Below are positions 12,901 to 22,900 of a stretch of DNA of 56,648 bases, piece after piece. Position 1 is the stretch's first letter; each line of letters opens with the position of its first letter. The stretch lies in contig NW_022205043.1 in the NCBI RefSeq assembly GCF_008831285.2, positions 1 to 56,648 on the forward strand, read 5' to 3'. The notes below the pieces were generated by a model, which did no database searches, was not told the origin of the DNA, and saw only the letters and a list, made by a program, of their open reading frames with translations. Source of the DNA: Nymphaea colorata. Taxonomy: Eukaryota; Streptophyta; Magnoliopsida; Nymphaeales; Nymphaeaceae. A program made the position numbers and the translations under genes.

Positions 12901-15423
12901 CATTGGATTAACTACAAGAGATCAAACTAATGCGTAAATCCCATTTGCATCCATTTGAACTTGTGATTTCAATCAACAAAATCAATCATTGTACATGGAA
13001 TAACAAGTGAAACGCATTAAGCTAATGATAAGCGATCAAACGAATGACGTGAATCTGTTTTTTTCATATAAACTTTTAGTTTGAACCATTTAAATCATTC
13101 GTTATAAATGTTAAAACAAGCGAAACACATTATATTCACTGAAATACAACAAGTAAGTAACTTAAATGTTTTTTATGTACATAAAAGCTTGTGATTTCAT
13201 TCCACTAAATCATTCAACATGCATGTTTATGCACATTCACATATGTTTTTGATTCAAGTCATTCAATTGATCCCTTATAGTTAACTTAATGTGTTTCACT
13301 GTTTATTACTTCTATAAAGAACGATTTAAATGATTGAAATCACTTGATCATATAGTTAGAAATGGAATCTATGCATTAGTTTCATCCCTAGTACTTCAAC
13401 TTGTCCTTACATCTATAGTACGCGATATAAGCGATTGAAATCAGTTGTTCGTATAAACACGAGTGGGATTTAAGCGATTCATTTGATCACACATATTTAA
13501 TTGAATGTTTTTAACTTTTTAGTACATCCATTTTGAATGATTTATTTGATCGAAATCACAAGTTTGTATGAGAATGAATAAAATTCAAGTCGTTAATTTG
13601 CTCCCCTATATTTAATCTAATGTGTTTCACTTGTTATTACATGTGTAATGAATGATTTAAATGATTGAAATCACAAGTTTATATCGATACAAGTGGGATC
13701 CATGCTTTTGTTTGACCCCTTTTATTTAATTCAATGAAACAAAAAGTTCTACTTCTTGGACTAACTACAAGCATCAAACTAATGCATACATCAGATTTGT
13801 GTCCATATCAATTGGAGGTTTCAATCATTTAAATCATTCCTTATACATGTAATAACAAGTGAAACACATTAGATTAACTATAAAAGAACAAATGAACCAT
13901 TGAATTTCGTTCATTTTCATGCAAACTTGCGATTTAAATCCACTAAATCATTCAACGTGGATGTAGCAACAAGTTAATCGCATTCAATGAAATATGCGTG
14001 CTCAGATGAATCGCTTAAATCCCACTCGTATTGATACAAACTTGTGATTTCAATTCATTAGATCCTTACTATTGATGTAACTACAAGTTCAACTCATTGG
14101 ATTAACTACAGGAGATTAAACTAATGTGTAGATCCCATTTGCATCCATTTGAACTTGTGATTTCAATCAACAAAATCAATCATTGTACATGTAATAACAA
14201 GTGAAACGCATTAAGCTAATGATAAGCGATCAAACGAAAGACTTGAATCTCATTTTTTCATACAAACTTTTAGTTTGAACCATTTAAATCATTCGTTATA
14301 GATGCTAAAACAAGCGAAACACATTATATTAACTGAAATACAACAAGTAAATAACTTAAATGTCTTTTATGTACATAAAAGCTTGTGATTTCATTCCACT
14401 AAATCATTCAACATGCATGTTTAAGCACATTCATAGATTAGTTTTTGATTCAAGTCATTCAATTGATCCCTTATAGTTAACCTAATGTGTTTCACTGTTT
14501 ATTACTTCTATAAAGAACGATTTAAATGATTGAAATCACCTGATCATATAGTTAAAAATGGATGCATTAGTTTCATCCCTAGTGCTTAATCGAAAGAATT
14601 CAACTTGTCGTTACATCTATAAAACGGGATATAAGCGATTGAAATCAGTTGTTCGTATAAACACGAGTGGGATTTAAGCGATTCATTTGATCACACATAT
14701 TTAATTGAATGTTTTTAACTTTTTAGTACATCCATTTTGAATGATTTATTTGATCGAAATCACAAGTTTGTATGAGAATGAATAAGATTCAAGTCGTTAA
14801 TTTGCTCCCTTATATTTAATCTAATGTGTTTCACTTGTTATTACATGTGTAATAAATGATTTAAATGATTGAAATCACAAGTTTATATCGATACAAGTGG
14901 GATCTATGGTTTTGTTTGACCCCTTTTATTTAATTCAATGAAACAAAAAGTTCTACTTCTTGGACTAACTACAAGCATCAAACTAATGTATACATCAGAT
15001 TTTTGTCCAGATGAATTGGAGATTTCAATCATTTAAATCATTCCTTATACATGTAATCACAAGTGAAACACATTAGATTAAGTATAAAAGAACAAAAGAA
15101 CCACTTGAATTTCGTTCATTTTCATGCAAACTTGCGATTTAAATCCACTAAATCATTCAACGTGGATGTACCAACAAGTTTATCACATTCAATGAAATAT
15201 GTGTGCTTAGATGAATCGCTTAAATCCCACTCGTATTGATAGAAACTTGTGATTTCAATTCATTAGATTCTTTTCTATTGATGTAACTACAAGTTCATCT
15301 CATTGGATTAACTACAAGAGATCAAACTAATGTATAAATCCCATTTGCATCCATTTGAACTTGTGATTTCAATCAACAAAATCAATCATTGTACATGGAA
15401 TAACAAGTGAAACGCATTAAGCT
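9986..15423. repeat. Left-array units proximal to the retroelement
   Basis: About 4.5 units, starting at 10875 (B type), 12085 (A type), 13289 (B type) and 14485 (A type), so the A/B alternation continues. The last two spacings, 1204 and 1196 bp, are slightly short. An 8-9 bp loss at ~12160 and ~14560 (AAATGGATGCATTAG instead of AAATGGAATCTATGCATTAG) is shared by units 12085 and 14485, which supports their kinship. The last unit stops at ...GCATTAAGCT, where the LTR begins. Confidence 0.8.
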
Positions 15424-15515
15424 TGTCACGACCCCATTTTTGACACCAAAAATTTTCTTTCATTTCTATAATAGTAGAAGCAATATTTAGTCATGACCAG
15501 AACAGAAGACATTGT

Positions 15516-15521
15516 TTTATT
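15516..15521 (-). promoter_or_regulatory. Polyadenylation-signal-like AATAAA in 3' LTR
   Basis: The minus strand reads GAAATAAAACAATG here, about 95 bp before the LTR end. The position fits the end of the R region in a long plant LTR. The call rests on motif and position only. Confidence 0.4.
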
Positions 15522-16462
15522 TCAATAATAAAATACTTTGACCCAAACAAAAATAACCACAAATCCCCAAAACCGACGCAGTGTCCAGAATGCCAGTGCC
15601 CGTCCATCACAAGGCTGAGGTCGTCGCTCCAAAGCCAAAATCTATCAAGGACTACCTGTAGATATAGAAAGAAGGGTCAGAATTCCTCTGAGTATGGAAA
15701 AATCCAGCCATGTGTGGAACATGGCCCATCAAAATAATATTTGATTTTTGTAAAACAAATATCTTCAAATCTTAACACATATTAGAGTAACGTCACATGT
15801 TCAGCAACAAAACGAGGTGTGCACAACCTCTCCAAAATTTCGTAGGCTTCCAACCGTGGTCCTCTGACAATGTCAAGGTCATCGTGCCGAGCAACAGAAA
15901 TCCCCGTGGGCACTCACGGGCAGAACAGAACATCTCTTCACCAGGCGATCCAACGGATCGAGGGCACCTGAAGTGAAGCCTCCTGAGATATCCCAGATCG
16001 CCGCTGCAGCAGCATGGTCTCTCTAGGAACCCGGGTGGAGAGACCAGGAGTCTCGCTCCCAAACAAAAACAGAACAGAATCCCGGGCCCTTGTGCCGCCC
16101 AATACCCTGTGGGCCCTCCAGTACAGCCAGAGGAGCGTGCGTCAACAGTGAGCTCAGACACACCACTACCTCCCGGGACGAAACCGATCACTGGGCAAAA
16201 CAGAAAGCTCGCACTCGCATAAACCATTGCACAAAGTCCACGTTTCGCCTTCGAATTTCAAAAGTGAGGGTTCACCAATGCTAGACATCGTCTAGTACCT
16301 CTCACAGAAACCGCTCGCCCTCAGGCTCGGTTTTCCAAACAGAATAATTCAGCTATTTTAAATTTAATAGCAATAGAGCAAAACTCATCGCATTTAGAAA
16401 CCTCGATTAGCAATATTATAATCCTTATTTAAAACAATAAAATTTATATTTAAATTCTCAAA

Positions 16463-16499
16463 AGGTGACTTTCCTCCTCTAATGGTTCCAAAGTCACCT
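16463..16499. repeat. Small inverted repeat in 3' LTR
   Basis: AGGTGACTTT (16463-16472) and AAAGTCACCT (16490-16499) are exact reverse complements separated by 17 bp. This is a possible hairpin with no assigned role. Confidence 0.6.
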
Positions 16500-16792
16500 C
16501 CCAACCATATTTCTGAAATTTTAAAGACCACAAAGAGCATCAAAAAGTAATATAACATATCATTTCGTTTTTAATTTATAAAACCCCCTTTTTGTAATTT
16601 TTAAGAACTCAGAGGGTACCAAAACGTGATTTCTTATTAAATGCATGGATTTTTCTGAAAATTACTTTCCCAAGCCTCTTTTTGAAGTGGTTTTCAGCAA
16701 AACTATTGCGGCATGAACGCTTAAAAGTTATAACAGCTTTTTTGTAAATTTTGCTTAAGAGGTGGACCCGCTTTGAAATTTTTAGGTTTTGG

Positions 16793-17196
16793 TATAAAAA
16801 CGAACCCACTCGTTTTTGTTCATTTCCTTCGCCCGTTTTCTCTCTCCTTCGAGCTGCTCCTCCATCTCCTTCTCGCTCGACCAGCGGTGGGGATTCCACC
16901 GTTCATCCTCAACCCAAAACCGAGGAGAAACTGCGAGATTCCGGCGTTGGGTTTCCACGTCGCTGCGCCACCCGTTGTCTTCCGCCGTCGCCACCACCTG
17001 CTCTCGTGCTTCTAGCATTGCCCTCGTGAGAAACCTTGACAGAGAGAAAGAAGGGTTGTCGGGCCCTCCACTGCCCGGTTGCAACAGCGGTTGCCGCTAC
17101 CTCTTTCCCTTGCTCTCATTCTCTGAGGCAGGAGAGGAACGGCTGAAGCTGCGTTCCATCAGCCACCAGCGTGAGGAAGGTGACTGGTTCAAGTGA
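16793..17196 (+). promoter_or_regulatory. Promoter/5'-leader-like segment, antisense to the element
   Basis: The plus strand has a TATA-like box (TATAAAAA, 16793-16800). A pyrimidine-rich, C+G-rich stretch follows, with many CT and GCCGTCGCC-type runs, which resembles a plant transcript leader or the R/U5 part of another LTR. It faces opposite to the gag-pol frame. It could be a fragment of another LTR or captured host sequence within the long LTR, or chance composition. The overlapping open frames match no family I recognise. Confidence 0.3.
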
Positions 17197-17231
17197 CAAT
17201 GCCTGCGCATCACCGCGGTTCTTTCTCCCTT

Positions 17232-17341
17232 TTTTTTTTTTATATGTTGCTGGTTTATGACTTACCCTAAGTCGAACAGAGCAGGCTTTGCCCTCTGTCG
17301 ACAGTGTTCAGGATCGTTTCCCCCCCCCCCCTTTTTTTTTT
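17232..17341. repeat. Homopolymer tracts in 3' LTR
   Basis: A run of ten T (17232-17241), then a C12-T10 run at 17320-17341. Such tracts mutate by slippage and are prone to sequencing error, so their lengths are unreliable. Confidence 0.7.
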
Positions 17342-17778
17342 CCAGGTATAAGGTTCGGGAAGGCCACCGAGTCTTCCCCTCTTCAGTTTTGTTTTCTGTG
17401 GCCAGACCCTCCGTGAGGGTTCTGGTATCAAAATTTCTTTCATGTGGTTTGTTTGAATCCTCCAACAAAGCTCTGTCTTAGATATTGATGCTCTGTTTGA
17501 GGGATGATTCTAGTTTGGTTTCTCATGGATGAACACCCATAGCGTACTACAGAAAATCCGAGTAAAACATAAGCAGAACGGGAATCTAGAACCTCATGCT
17601 TGGATTCATTCTACATGTATATGTATCTATACAAACTCAAGATATACAGGCTTCATGCTCCATTCATGATCGAAAATCCCCATACCTCTGAAAATCTTGG
17701 CAACTTCTGCTTCTGGTTTCTTTCCAGCAGCCACTAGCCTCCGTTCCAACAAGAGAGCAAGAAGCGTTTCTCACCCTT

Positions 17779-17799
17779 TCTCTCTCTCTCTTTCTTTCT
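17779..17799. repeat. TC microsatellite
   Basis: Six TC dinucleotides followed by TTTCTTTCT, inside the long LTR; GA-rich on the element strand. Confidence 0.75.
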
Positions 17800-17954
17800 A
17801 ATGTTGGACGAGCTCCTCTAAGCCTGCGATAAAGAAAGTCCTTGTTGTAAAATGTGGTTACATATGCCCTTATCCCTATCTTTTCCACAAACGTCTCCCT
17901 TTGATAAACTTGATAGTTGGAAAAGGGTAAGGAAAGAAAATCGTGGGGCTTACA

Positions 17955-17968
17955 TTCTCCCCCCCCCT
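17955..17968 (-). other. Polypurine tract (plus-strand primer site)
   Basis: The minus strand reads AGGGGGGGGGAGAA directly before the TGTAAGCCCC that opens the 3' LTR. It primes second-strand DNA synthesis in LTR elements. It lies 35 bp after the integrase frame's stop codon, and the short AT-rich spacer between them is typical of Tekay-type elements. This junction fixes the element orientation and the LTR boundary. Confidence 0.85.
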
Positions 17969-18003
17969 AAAAAGAAATTTCGTTCTCGAAATTTTAGCGT
18001 ACC

Positions 18004-19296
18004 TTATTGAAATAGTTGAGGGTAGCTATTTCTCATGTCTTCTTCTGGTTCCCACATACATTCTTTGATGCCATGATGTTGCCATTCCACTTGAACTAAT
18101 GGGATGGTCTTCTTTCGCAACGCATGTTCCTTCCGGTCTATGATCCGAAGTGGCTTTTCATCTGTTGTCATGTCCTCTTGCAAATCAACCTCTTCGTAGT
18201 CTATCACATGCGAAGGATCGGGTACATATTTCCTTAGCATCGACACATGAAATACTGGATGAACATGACTATATTGTGGTGGAAGTGCAATTCGATATGC
18301 CACCACTCCAACTTTTTCCAGAATCTCGAATGGACCAATGTATCTGGGACTCAATTTTCCTTTCTTTTCGAATCGAAAAACACTTTTAGTGGGTGATATC
18401 TTGATAAAAACATGATCTCCTGCTTCAAAAGCTAGCTCTCTTCGTCGTTGGTCTGCATAACTCTTTTGTCGACTTTGGGCAGCCAATAATTTCTTTCTAA
18501 TCATGTTGACTTGATCAGTATAATGTTGTGTTACTAAAGGATCCTCAATCTTGTTGTCTCCTATCTCAGTCCAACACGATGGTGATCTACAAGGTCGGCC
18601 ATAAAGAGCTTCAAACGGAGCCATTCCAATGCTAGAGTGATAGCTGTTGTTGTAGGCAAATTCAGTCAACTTCAAATGTTTATCCCATTCACCCTTCCAC
18701 TGCAAAACACAAGCTCTTAACATATCTTCAAGAGTCTGGATGGTTCGCTCAGACTGTCCATCTGTCTGCGGATGAAATGCTGTACTCAGTTTCAATTTTG
18801 TTCCCAACGCTTCTTGTAGCCTTCCCCAAAACTTGGATGTAAATCTTGGATCTCTGTCTGAGATTATTGATTTAGGGATTCCATGAAGTCTCACAATTTC
18901 ATCGACATACAAATCTGCCAGACTTTCTAGTGATTGTGAAATCTTGATCGGAAGAAAATGTGCAGATTTAGTTAGGCGGTCTACCACTACCCAAATAGCA
19001 TCGTGTTGTCGTCGAGTACATGGTAACCCCACTACAAAATCCATGGTGATGTCTTCCCATTTCCATTGAGGAATTTCTATTTGTTGCATCAAACCACCTG
19101 GTTTCTGATGTTCCACTTTAACCTGTTGACACACCAAGCATCGTGAGACGAACTCAGCAATCTCTTTCTTCATTCCTGGCCACCAGAAGTTTATCCTTAA
19201 ATTTTGATACATCTTTGTGCTTCCTGGATGTATGGTGTATCTTGTCTTGTGTGCCTCTTCCAGCAACTTGTTCTTCACGTCAGGATCATTCGGAAC
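18004..19296 (-). pseudogene. Integrase plus chromodomain (downstream part of gag-pol)
   Basis: Continues in the same frame as the upstream gag-pol frame, directly after the TAG at 19297-19299, so it is the C-terminal 430 codons of the polyprotein. Counting from the GTG at 19278: HHCC zinc motif (H10, H17, C47, C50); DD35E catalytic core (D80, D141, E177, with exactly 35 residues between the last two); GPY/F-type motif IGPFEIL near 314-320; C-terminal chromodomain about 375-424 with W399 and W409. Integrase inserts the cDNA into host chromatin, and chromodomains of this class are thought to steer insertion to heterochromatin. All key catalytic residues are present. It has no ATG of its own at the start, so without readthrough it is unlikely to be made. 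Confidence 0.9.
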
Positions 19297-19299
19297 CTA
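19297..19299 (-). other. In-frame TAG between RNase H and integrase
   Basis: The frame is identical before and after this codon (19296 continues in phase), so one substitution to TAG explains the split; no frameshift is needed. The family normally has a sense codon at this place. It is the only break seen in the 1501-codon frame from 22506 to 18004. Confidence 0.85.
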
Positions 19300-22200
19300 C
19301 AATCTACCATTGAACCACACAGATCCATCTTCGTCCTCAAAATAAGGGGTTTCTTCTTTCTTATGACACTCAAGTTTCAACTTCGCATATTCCGGGCTCT
19401 GTTTTTGTTTCTCAATGATTTCATCAAGGAAACTATCTCGAATTATTCCTGCACACTTCACCTTTCCATTATCATCTCGCAATGGATGCCATTTTTCAAA
19501 GTCTTCCACCAAATTCCATGTCTGCATTAATAGTCCACTAGCTTTAGCAGTCGTTTTTCTACTAAGTGCATCGGCAACCACATTGGCCTTTCCTGGATGA
19601 TACCTTATTTCAAAGTCGTAATCTTTGAGATATTCCAGCCATCTTCTTTGTCTTAGGTTTAATTCCTTCTGCGAGAACAAATATTTGAGTGATTTGTGGT
19701 CAGAAAATACTTCAAATTCCACACCATAGAGATAATGTCTCCATATTTTTAGCGCAAATACCACAGCTCCTAATTCCAAATCATGTGTTGGATAGTTTTT
19801 CTCGTGTTGTTTCAGTTGTCTAGAGGCATAAGCTATAACATTGTCCTTTTGCATAAGCACCGCTCCATATCCTGTTCTCGAAGCATCGGTATATACCACA
19901 AATCCTTTCCTCCCATTTGGCAGTGTTAGAATTGGGGCACTAGTCAAACTGTTTTTCAACATCTGAAAACTCTTATGACAATCCTCTGTCCACGTAAATT
20001 TCACTCCTTTTTGTAGCAGTTTAGTCATTGGGGTTGCGATTTTCGAAAAGTCCTTGATGAACTTCCTGTAGTAACCTGCCAAGCCAAGAAAGCTTCTGAT
20101 TTCTGACACATTAGTTGGTGCATTCCATTGTTGTACAACTTCCACTTTGGCCGGATCAACTGCCACTCCCTCCTTAGAGATTACATGTCCCAAGGAATTC
20201 ACTTTGTCTAGCCAAAACTCACACTTGGAATATTTGGCATACAGTTGATTTTCTCTCAATATCCTCATCACTAACTCGAGATGTGCCGCATGCATCGCTT
20301 CACACTCGGAGTATACTAGCACATCATCAATGAATACTATAACGAATCGGTCTAAGTACTCGTGAAATATCCGATTCATGAGATCCATAAAAGCTGCTGG
20401 GGCATTTGTGAGTCCAAAAGGCATCACTCGAAACTCATAATGCCCATAACGTGTGCGAAATGCTGTTTTGGGAATATCTTCTTCCTTAATTCGCAATTGA
20501 TGGTATCCCGACCTTAAGTCTATCTTAGAAAACACCTTTGCTTCCTTCAATTGATCGAACAAATCTTCGATTCTAGGCAATGGATATTTGTTCTTGATTG
20601 TAACCTGATTCAACATTCGATAGTCAATACACAACCGCATTGACCCATCTTTTTTCTTCACAAACAAGACCGGTGCTCCCCAAGGTGACACACTTGGACG
20701 AATGAATCCCTTGCTGGCCAAATCTTGGATCTGTTTCTTTAATTCTTCTAGTTCTGCTGGTGCCATTCTATATGGAGCCTTAGAAATAGGTGCAGTTCCT
20801 GGTATCAATTCGATGCCAAACTCCACCTCTCGTACAGGAGGTAATCCGGGTAAATCTTCAGGAAACACGTCTGCGTAGTCCTTCACCGTATGCACCTCAC
20901 TAATGGGTTTTAATTTCTGTTCGATTGCATCCATGCTAACCAAATATGCAGTGCACCCATTTTCCATGTATTTTCTTGCCTTAACCGCTGAGACAACTAG
21001 CTTTCTTTGATCTTGGGGCGTTTTTACCCTAAATTCGATCTTTTGACCATTCTCCAATTGAATCTTCAGCTTCTTTTTTCTACAATCTATCGTTGCGTAG
21101 TGATGGTATAACCAATCCATTCCTAGGATTACGTCATACCCCAACATATTCATTACCACCAACTGTGCTGGTAATAAATGTTCATGTATTTCTATTTTCA
21201 CATTTTCTAAATACATTCTGCATGTGTCTTTGTTTCCCATAGGTGTAGCAACTAACAATTGATAAGGCATATTCTTTCTCTCTAATTTTAAAAGTTCAGC
21301 AAAATTCTTAGAAACAAAAGAATGCGATGCTCCAGAATCAAACAAAACATGAGCCCAATGAGATTGTACAAGAAGGGTACCTTCAATCATATCAGTAGGT
21401 TTCAACTCTTCAACCGTGGTCGCGTAAACTCTGCCAGGTACCTTCTTTTCTGCTGGCTGATTGGTTGCACCACGCCTCTGCTCTGCCTCTTTCTTCTTTG
21501 GGCACTCACGAATAAAATGACCTTGTGCTCCACAGTAAAGACATGCTCCGATATCTCTGTAACATGGTTTACCAGGATGTTGGCGATGACACTTGGGGCA
21601 TTTACCGTCCCCCCTGGATGTTGATGGCCTCTGTCTCTTGAATCTGTCCCCTTGGTTTCCCTTGTCACTGCGCCCTCTCTTAAACATGTCAGGTCTCGAC
21701 CTGGGTCGCAGAGATTCACTCTTCCTATCTGTCCCTTGCATCCTGTTCCAGCCCTCCTCCAGACGTGTGGCCATGTCGATAGCGTCGTCTAGATCTCTCG
21801 GACGACTACTAATTACTTGGTTCTGCAACCCGTCTTTAAGTCCTCTGACGAACTTATTTGCTCGGTCCGCATCAGTAACATACACATGGGGGCAATATTT
21901 TTCCAAATGTCTGAATTTGACGATGTATTCGTGCAGACTCAGACTCCCTTGTTGAAGGTCCAGGAATTCTTGCATGCGTTTCTCTCGTGTGAAGGTTGGG
22001 ATGTAGGCATGTGTGAAGGCCTCCTTGAATTCTCCCCGGGTTGCTTCATGATTTGCGAACTTTACCTCACGTTGCGTCCACCACCATTCCTTAGCATCTC
22101 CTTTTAGCATAAAGGTTCCATACCGAACCTTCTTGTTGTCAGGCACTTCCAGGGTGGTAAAGATCTCCTCTGTTTCCTTTATCCATTCTTCGGCATCGTC

Positions 22201-22506
22201 CGCAGTGCCTTTCCCATAAAACTTCGGAGGATGCAAACTCATAAACTGTTGGTGAGTTACTCCCCTTGCCTCACCAATTGTCGTTCTGTTTGTGTTTGTA
22301 CTAGTTCCTCCTGTAGAAGCATTCTGCACCAGACCCTGCATCACTCCCGTCATCATATGCAATGTGTTCATGATGAACGCTTGTTGTTGTTGATTATTTC
22401 CAACAGGTGTCCCAGCTCTGGTAGAACGAGTCTCCACATTTTGACTCCTAGTGCTGCGAGGTCTTCTGCCTCTGCCTCTAGCACTTCCTCCTCTAGTACG
22501 TGCCAT
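19297..22506 (-). CDS. Gag-protease-reverse transcriptase-RNase H polyprotein (truncated by a stop)
   Basis: A 1069-residue frame from the ATG at 22506. I prefer this start to the in-frame TTG at 22533 because it opens MARTRGG, a usual chromovirus Gag start. Gag: capsid-like region about 85-260, then two zinc knuckles, C303-C306-H310-C315 (spacing 2-3-4) and a canonical CCHC C322-C325-H330-C335. Protease: DSG at 390-392. RT: about 575-750 with the active-site FIDD (D727, D728). RNase H: D874, E911, D936 and D979 in their usual contexts. All four enzymes or structural parts look uninterrupted. The frame ends at TAG 19297-19299, in the linker before integrase. Gag and Pol share one frame, as in many plant chromoviruses. 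Confidence 0.92.
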   Translation of the reverse strand: MARTRGGSARGRGRRPRSTRSQNVETRSTRAGTPVGNNQQQQAFIMNTLHMMTGVMQGLVQNASTGGTSTNTNRTTIGEARGVTHQQFMSLHPPKFYGKGTADDAEEWIKETEEIFTTLEVPDNKKVRYGTFMLKGDAKEWWWTQREVKFANHEATRGEFKEAFTHAYIPTFTREKRMQEFLDLQQGSLSLHEYIVKFRHLEKYCPHVYVTDADRANKFVRGLKDGLQNQVISSRPRDLDDAIDMATRLEEGWNRMQGTDRKSESLRPRSRPDMFKRGRSDKGNQGDRFKRQRPSTSRGDGKCPKCHRQHPGKPCYRDIGACLYCGAQGHFIRECPKKKEAEQRRGATNQPAEKKVPGRVYATTVEELKPTDMIEGTLLVQSHWAHVLFDSGASHSFVSKNFAELLKLERKNMPYQLLVATPMGNKDTCRMYLENVKIEIHEHLLPAQLVVMNMLGYDVILGMDWLYHHYATIDCRKKKLKIQLENGQKIEFRVKTPQDQRKLVVSAVKARKYMENGCTAYLVSMDAIEQKLKPISEVHTVKDYADVFPEDLPGLPPVREVEFGIELIPGTAPISKAPYRMAPAELEELKKQIQDLASKGFIRPSVSPWGAPVLFVKKKDGSMRLCIDYRMLNQVTIKNKYPLPRIEDLFDQLKEAKVFSKIDLRSGYHQLRIKEEDIPKTAFRTRYGHYEFRVMPFGLTNAPAAFMDLMNRIFHEYLDRFVIVFIDDVLVYSECEAMHAAHLELVMRILRENQLYAKYSKCEFWLDKVNSLGHVISKEGVAVDPAKVEVVQQWNAPTNVSEIRSFLGLAGYYRKFIKDFSKIATPMTKLLQKGVKFTWTEDCHKSFQMLKNSLTSAPILTLPNGRKGFVVYTDASRTGYGAVLMQKDNVIAYASRQLKQHEKNYPTHDLELGAVVFALKIWRHYLYGVEFEVFSDHKSLKYLFSQKELNLRQRRWLEYLKDYDFEIRYHPGKANVVADALSRKTTAKASGLLMQTWNLVEDFEKWHPLRDDNGKVKCAGIIRDSFLDEIIEKQKQSPEYAKLKLECHKKEETPYFEDEDGSVWFNGRL

Positions 22507-22697
22507 TGAACTACACCACACGGAGGAACACAAAATATAACTATTGTATTCGTAAGTAAAACAATTCGTTAAAGCTACTCTAAAATTTTAAAACTCAATA
22601 TTCACATTAAATCAAAAACACATTCGTTAACAGGCTTGGATGACCTTTCCTCTGCTTGTGATCGACCTTGGCATTGGACATTGACTATAGACACTGT
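22507..22697 (-). other. Untranslated leader between primer site and gag
   Basis: About 190 bp, AT-rich towards gag, with no recognisable motif other than the in-frame TTG at 22533, nine codons upstream of the chosen ATG. Confidence 0.6.
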
Positions 22698-22709
22698 GCT
22701 CTGATACCA
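22698..22709 (-). other. Primer binding site, initiator Met tRNA type
   Basis: The minus strand reads TGGTATCAGAGC, the 12-nt complement of the plant initiator-Met tRNA 3' end used by many plant LTR elements. It starts one base after the end of the short LTR. It sets the 5' LTR boundary and confirms the minus-strand orientation. Confidence 0.92.
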
Positions 22710-22710
22710 A

Positions 22711-22900
22711 AGTAACAACCCGACCCACTCCCGGGCTCGGGCCCCTGGTTCGACGGATCCCAACCCGCCCCCTAGCGATTTCGGTTCCAATCCTAAAAAG
22801 GCTAGGAACCACGACAATCATCTCATTAAAGCCTCTATTTATAAGTCCTTGAAGATCCCTCACAATCTTCGATACGGGACTAAACTTCTGGGGTGTTACA
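22711..22900 (-). repeat. 5' LTR, 190 bp, unlike the 3' LTR
   Basis: On the element strand it opens TGTAACACCCC and closes GGGTTGTTACT just before the primer site. The last base is T instead of the usual A, but the ends still form an imperfect inverted repeat. It contains a TATA box and looks complete, not truncated. I find no copy of it next to the polypurine tract, where the 2531-bp LTR sits instead. Short LTRs of this type occur in several plant element families; I cannot name this one. Confidence 0.8.
22835..22844 (-). promoter_or_regulatory. TATA box of the 5' LTR
   Basis: The minus strand reads TTATAAATAG about 55-65 bp from the LTR start. It is a good core promoter match in the sense direction of gag-pol. 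Confidence 0.6.

Larger units (their letters stand above)
1..15423. repeat. Left satellite array, 1.21-kb higher-order repeat
   Basis: Tandem AT-rich satellite with a period near 1210 bp. The same landmark (the ATG of ATGTGTTTCACTG or its equivalent) recurs at 297, 1506, 2716, 3926, 5136, 6347, 7557, 8768, 10875, 12085, 13289 and 14485. Each period is built from about ten ~115-bp monomers, roughly 510 bp in one orientation and 700 bp inverted. The array begins inside a unit at base 1 and is cut at 15423 by the retroelement. Small open frames recur once per unit but are by-products of the repeat. No gene is visible. The function is unknown; centromeric, pericentromeric or subtelomeric satellite are all possible. 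Confidence 0.95.
15424..17954 (-). repeat. 3' LTR, 2531 bp
   Basis: On the element strand it begins TGTAAGCCCCACG immediately after the polypurine tract and ends GGGGTCGTGACA, giving TG...CA termini. It is much richer in GC than the flanking satellite. The minus-strand sense is set by the polypurine junction and by an AATAAA about 95 bp from the 3' end. No counterpart of comparable length exists at the other end of the element, so integrity and age cannot be judged by comparing LTRs. It contains no supportable gene; open frames here are short, overlap on both strands and match no family I recognise. Confidence 0.85.
15424..22900 (-). mobile_element. Ty3/gypsy chromovirus (Tekay/Del-like), recombinant, bridging two satellite arrays
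   Basis: A 7477-bp element read on the minus strand: short LTR (22711-22900), primer binding site, leader, gag-protease-RT-RNase H, one nonsense codon, integrase with chromodomain, polypurine tract, long LTR (15424-17954). Domain order PR-RT-RH-IN places it in Ty3/gypsy. The C-terminal chromodomain and the polypurine-tract/LTR junction style fit the Tekay/Del clade. The outer ends are TGTAACACCCC (5' end, at 22900) and GGGGTCGTGACA (3' end, at 15424). The 5 bp outside each end, AAGCT and TTTGA, do not match, and the two LTRs are unrelated beyond their termini. It cannot encode a full polyprotein in one read because of the stop at 19297-19299. Confidence 0.92.

Noticed and set aside
1-15423. 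CRISPR-like array
   Set aside because: Repeats are contiguous 115-bp monomers with no unique spacers and no cas genes; the context is a plant retroelement and satellite.
15793-17888. Several 64-144 codon frames on both strands of the long LTR
   Set aside because: They overlap one another on opposite strands, lie in GC-rich LTR sequence and resemble no known family.
15424-17954. A plus-strand solo LTR of a different element, since it starts TGTCACGACCCC and has a plus-strand TATA box
   Set aside because: The polypurine tract abuts TGTAAGCCCC in the minus direction and no primer site follows in the plus direction. A nested plus-strand fragment remains possible and is listed as a finding.
18004-22900. 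Endogenous pararetrovirus
   Set aside because: There is an integrase with DD35E and a chromodomain, plus LTRs, and no movement-protein or viral coat region. This is a Ty3/gypsy retrotransposon.
22711-22900. Cassandra-type short LTR carrying a 5S rRNA domain
   Set aside because: The 190-bp LTR has no 5S-like internal promoter boxes; only the TGTAACACCC-type start is shared with many families.
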